From Sansalvadorimonas sp965221135 (lineage in GTDB: Bacteria; Pseudomonadota; Gammaproteobacteria; Pseudomonadales; Endozoicomonadaceae), in contig CBDCRZ010000056.1 of the NCBI GenBank assembly GCA_965221135.1, forward strand, positions 1-64,000: a stretch of 64,000 bases of DNA, given 5' to 3'. Positions 61,100-64,000 of the stretch are shown piece after piece. How positions within the stretch are numbered: the stretch's first letter is position 1; each line of letters opens with the position of its first letter. The notes below the pieces were generated by a model. It was not told the DNA's origin, did not search any database, and saw only the letters and a program-made list of their open reading frames with translations. The position numbers were made by a program, and so were the translations under genes.

Positions 61100-63178
61100 T
61101 TAATCGAACTCGTAATCCATGGCCTCTGAGGGAGTCTGCAGGTAGTAACCCTGTACATAGTTCACATCACACTGCCAGAGAGTAGAAAGCGTTTTACTGT
61201 TCTCTACCCGTGGCACCATTACTTTTCTACCCTGTTTGCTCAACGTAGTTGCCATTTCCTGCAACTGCTGAAGATTGTCATCCTCATCCATATTCTCAAT
61301 AAGAGAGCTATCAAGTTTTATATAGTCAGCAGGAATTTTTTTCAGGGTTTCATAAGGATCAACAGCACCACCAAAGTGGGAAATGCAGAGCCCGCACTGC
61401 ATCTGCTTCAGGCTTTGGCAGGTGGTCGCAGCTTCCTTAACGCAAAGAGCCAAATCTTCTTCCATTAGCTGGAAAATTAATGCGTCGCCAGGAATCTTGG
61501 CGGTGCGCAGGGCAACATTAATCCATGAAGGAAGGGTAGGGTCCTGCATGGACTCTGGCCCAAGGGTAATAAACAGGCGTGTCTCGTTGCCTTTGCTACG
61601 ATGTTCGGCCAGTACTTTGATGGCATGCAGAATGGCCCAGCGGTCAATACGGGTGGTTAAGCCCGCACGTTTACTGGCAGCAATAAACTCAGAGGCAGGA
61701 ACGACCTTGTCGTTATCTCCAAGCAGACAGGAGAACACTTCATACTGCTGTTCGGCATCATCTTCCAGATTGAGGATTGGCTGATAGGTAAGCTGGAAGC
61801 GGTTTTGCTCCAGAGCCCGGGTCACCAGAGCCACAGTGTCTCCTTCAGCGACCTTGGCATCCATTTCCGCCTGCGAATCATGCATCTTGAGGCAGTTGCC
61901 TCCGGCCTTTTGCGCCAGACGACAGGCCTGCTCGGTACGATTCAGAATGTACTCGACGCTGTCTGCCGATTCCGTCACCGGCATAATGCCAATAGAAACT
62001 GTGGACTGCACGTTGGTGGTGCCAATGCGTGTTTCCAGTTTCTTAACTGTGGAAGCCAGCTGCTGGCCAAGGTCATTGAGTTGTGCGTGAATATCGTGGT
62101 TGATCAGGGCAGTGAAAATATCCTCACTGTAACGAGCCAGTATTCCATGACCTTCTATCAGGGGCGCAACCTTTTGGGCAATCTCTGCAAGGTACTGATC
62201 AGTATTGGCAACACCCAGCTCTTTGCGCAGGTCCCGGAAGTTGTCGATGCGAATATCCATCACCGAGAAACGGCTGTCATCGTTTAGCGACTTCTCAAGG
62301 GATGAACCCATCTGGTCAGTAAAGTAGGAGCGGTTATAGAGCCCGGTGATCAGGTCGGTCGACTTCAGAGCTTCCAGTTTCTTTTCCAGCTCAGGGTCGG
62401 CAGCAGCACGGCGAATCACCACCTGTGTGCACATCTCATCGTCCCACTTGGCAGAACTGAGGGTCATGGTGGCCTGGAAGTCGTTGCCGTCATCCCGCTG
62501 GCCTTTGAACTCCATTGGAGTGTCGGTACCGTCCTGCTGGAACTGGCGGAAAAAGGTTTTGAAATCAGCCTGATTATCGCGATGAATAATATCGATCAGG
62601 GACAGCCCTTCCAGATCATCCGGGTCATCATAGCCAAACAGGTCAACATAAGCAGGGTTGGCGTGAATGTGCATGCCTTCATGGACATAGGCTATGGCAT
62701 CAACCGAGCTGTCGAGAAGCAGTTGGCAGCGCTTTTCGGCTTCTTTCAGGGCGATTTCATTGATACGACGCTGTCGTCTTTGGGTCAGGTTTGACAGCTC
62801 CCGCATACAGACCAGATACAGGCGTTCAATCTGAGAATGAGGCAACGCATCAGCACCGCCAAGGGAGAGCCATTGAGTAATACGTTCGCTGTCATCATTG
62901 TCCTGAAGCAGCAGAGCAGGAATATCTTTCTCGGCACGTGTCAGGGTGTTCAGTACGTCGTCGGCAGGCAGTATATCTGACGTTTCAAATGCCAGCAGAA
63001 GATCCCAGGGCTGACTGCTGAGTGAGTCGTCCAGATCCTCCTGGGAAGTAATACGATGCACTCGGGTAGATATGCCAGTATTACGAAAATGGCTGACCAG
63101 TTTTTCTGCGGAGTTTATCGGGTCTTCAAGAAACAAAAGCCTTAACGGATTTTGTTGTGCGCTGATTTGTTCTGCCAT
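61100..63178 (-). CDS. FimX-like protein: REC-like, PAS, degenerate GGDEF and EAL domains
   Basis: 692 residues. Order: REC-like domain (LRLLFLEDPINSAEKLVSHF, without clear phosphorylation Asp), PAS (LLLDSSVDAIAYVHEGMHIH), GGDEF (LITGLYNRSYFTDQM; the active site reads RYSEDIF) and EAL (YQPILNL; the EALLR motif reads EVFSCLL). Both catalytic motifs are lost, as in Pseudomonas FimX, which binds c-di-GMP through its EAL domain and controls type IV pili. serB next to fimX is also the Pseudomonas arrangement. A c-di-GMP receptor rather than an enzyme is expected. Confidence 0.9.
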   Translation of the reverse strand: MAEQISAQQNPLRLLFLEDPINSAEKLVSHFRNTGISTRVHRITSQEDLDDSLSSQPWDLLLAFETSDILPADDVLNTLTRAEKDIPALLLQDNDDSERITQWLSLGGADALPHSQIERLYLVCMRELSNLTQRRQRRINEIALKEAEKRCQLLLDSSVDAIAYVHEGMHIHANPAYVDLFGYDDPDDLEGLSLIDIIHRDNQADFKTFFRQFQQDGTDTPMEFKGQRDDGNDFQATMTLSSAKWDDEMCTQVVIRRAAADPELEKKLEALKSTDLITGLYNRSYFTDQMGSSLEKSLNDDSRFSVMDIRIDNFRDLRKELGVANTDQYLAEIAQKVAPLIEGHGILARYSEDIFTALINHDIHAQLNDLGQQLASTVKKLETRIGTTNVQSTVSIGIMPVTESADSVEYILNRTEQACRLAQKAGGNCLKMHDSQAEMDAKVAEGDTVALVTRALEQNRFQLTYQPILNLEDDAEQQYEVFSCLLGDNDKVVPASEFIAASKRAGLTTRIDRWAILHAIKVLAEHRSKGNETRLFITLGPESMQDPTLPSWINVALRTAKIPGDALIFQLMEEDLALCVKEAATTCQSLKQMQCGLCISHFGGAVDPYETLKKIPADYIKLDSSLIENMDEDDNLQQLQEMATTLSKQGRKVMVPRVENSKTLSTLWQCDVNYVQGYYLQTPSEAMDYEFD

Positions 63179-63263
63179 AGAAGAACTGCTTTCTCTGCGT
63201 TAATGTGTCCCTGAAAAACATATTACCCTATTAACTGCCAAATGGCAGGAGCACAAAGTGTTG

Positions 63264-64000
63264 CTAAAGGTCATGCCAGAGAGAATGGAAGTCATCTTCG
63301 GAAGGAGTTTTTGCTTCATCTGTATGACTGTACTTTTTGTTGGAGGCAAGTTCTGATTCAACAGCCTGGAACTCAAATTGACTGAAGCTGCCAGTGGCTC
63401 CTAAGCAGTTAGTGAGTGTCGCCTGGGTTAAATGCCGGTTATTGATAAACCTCACCTTGCAACCTTCGGTGAAGGGCACTCCGGGTGTCAGCAGGCTGGC
63501 TGACGGATTGTTCTCTGTAGACGCTGGCAGGTAAAACCCGCGCATGAAATCGCTGGGGCCACGCTTCTTATGCAGAATTGATACTGCCGTCGGATAAACC
63601 TTGTCAGCCAGTTTTTGTGTGCCGATTAATGCCTGGCCTGGTGCTTCCAGTTTGACCCAGCGAACACTGGAAAGAATCCATTGGCTGGCTGTATTTTTTG
63701 TGGGACGGACATTGGCGGGCAGGGTCGCAATCAATGCGCCTGCCTGAATATGAGGGGGAATATCTCCGCTCAGTCGGATACAGAAGCCATTCTTGCTTTC
63801 GTCGACCAGAAAGGCATTAAAGGTTGGGTACTTTGAAGCGTTCTGATGTTCTACTTCTCCGCCTTGAAACATCACCATCCCACTGGCAAGTTCCGTGACA
63901 TTATGTCCACCAGGCACCGCTCCGGTTACATGATCCCAGGGGTCGCCGTTTTTTGTGCTGAAAAATTCCGTTTTGTGGTGTATCAGAGCTTCCTTACCGA
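63264..64000 (-). CDS. Possible PilZ-like protein, 5' end outside window
   Basis: The frame is open to base 64000, so the start is missing; about 244 codons are visible. The segment FNAFLVDESKNGFCIRLSGD contains D-x-S-x-x-G, the second PilZ consensus, and beta strands follow, but an RxxxR motif is not evident. Its position next to a fimX-like c-di-GMP receptor makes a c-di-GMP link plausible. The C-terminal 40 residues are polar (NKKYSHTDEAKTPSEDDFHS). Assignment is tentative. Confidence 0.6.
   Translation of the reverse strand, partial: GKEALIHHKTEFFSTKNGDPWDHVTGAVPGGHNVTELASGMVMFQGGEVEHQNASKYPTFNAFLVDESKNGFCIRLSGDIPPHIQAGALIATLPANVRPTKNTASQWILSSVRWVKLEAPGQALIGTQKLADKVYPTAVSILHKKRGPSDFMRGFYLPASTENNPSASLLTPGVPFTEGCKVRFINNRHLTQATLTNCLGATGSFSQFEFQAVESELASNKKYSHTDEAKTPSEDDFHSLWHDL

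Overview
The window looks like a chromosome segment of a host-associated marine gammaproteobacterium, most likely Endozoicomonas or a close relative. The housekeeping genes are gammaproteobacterial: sbcDC, mutY with yggX beside tRNA-Phe, hisB-hisH-hisF, an ahpA/ytjB-like gene with serB and a fimX-like gene, asmA and tsx. Between them sit many long genes with eukaryote-like parts: three ankyrin-repeat proteins, a protein kinase, a tyrosine phosphatase, a phosphoinositide-phosphatase-like protein and a secreted C2H2 zinc-finger protein. The genus is inferred from this mixture; no 16S or other diagnostic gene is present.

Layout. 1-7.2 kb: a 5'-truncated AAA+/transglutaminase-like protein, then an ankyrin gene between two 222-bp direct repeats that carry the 3' end of an IS630-type transposase gene. 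7.2-12.2 kb: intact sbcD-sbcC. 12.2-35.1 kb: an accessory segment with two more ankyrin genes, several unrecognised secreted or effector-like proteins, a 1160-codon surface protein with about ten 32-residue repeats, the zinc-finger protein, a possible glycosyltransferase, and much debris. The debris includes IS630 and DUF2787 remnants, a truncated sugar dehydrogenase, a nuclease gene broken by an amber codon, a 113-bp IS4-like miniature element, and two decayed pieces of tRNA-Phe. A dispersed motif (AATGACTCCGACCCC) recurs only in this segment. 35.1-40.2 kb: two tRNA-Phe genes, yggX and mutY, with a SopB-motif phosphatase gene wedged between yggX and mutY. 40.3-49 kb: kinase, asmA family, tsx-like channel, a triple-SPOR cell-envelope protein and a PanM-like acetyltransferase. 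49.3-51.4 kb: hisB-hisH-hisF without hisA. 51.4-54 kb: a decayed nitric-oxide detoxification locus. 54-64 kb: an unknown small gene, threonine aldolase, UDG-like protein, lipoprotein, ahpA-like gene, tyrosine phosphatase, serB, fimX-like gene, and a gene cut by the window end.

Two themes stand out. First, single effector-like genes have been inserted between conserved neighbours (mutY|yggX, ahpA|serB) without damaging them; their likely targets are host phosphoinositides, phosphotyrosine and protein kinase pathways. Second, the nitric-oxide locus keeps a near-ideal control region (three TGTC-N5-GACA NorR-type sites and a -24/-12 sigma-54 promoter), although the norR-like gene has lost its AAA+ domain and norV has lost its catalytic core.
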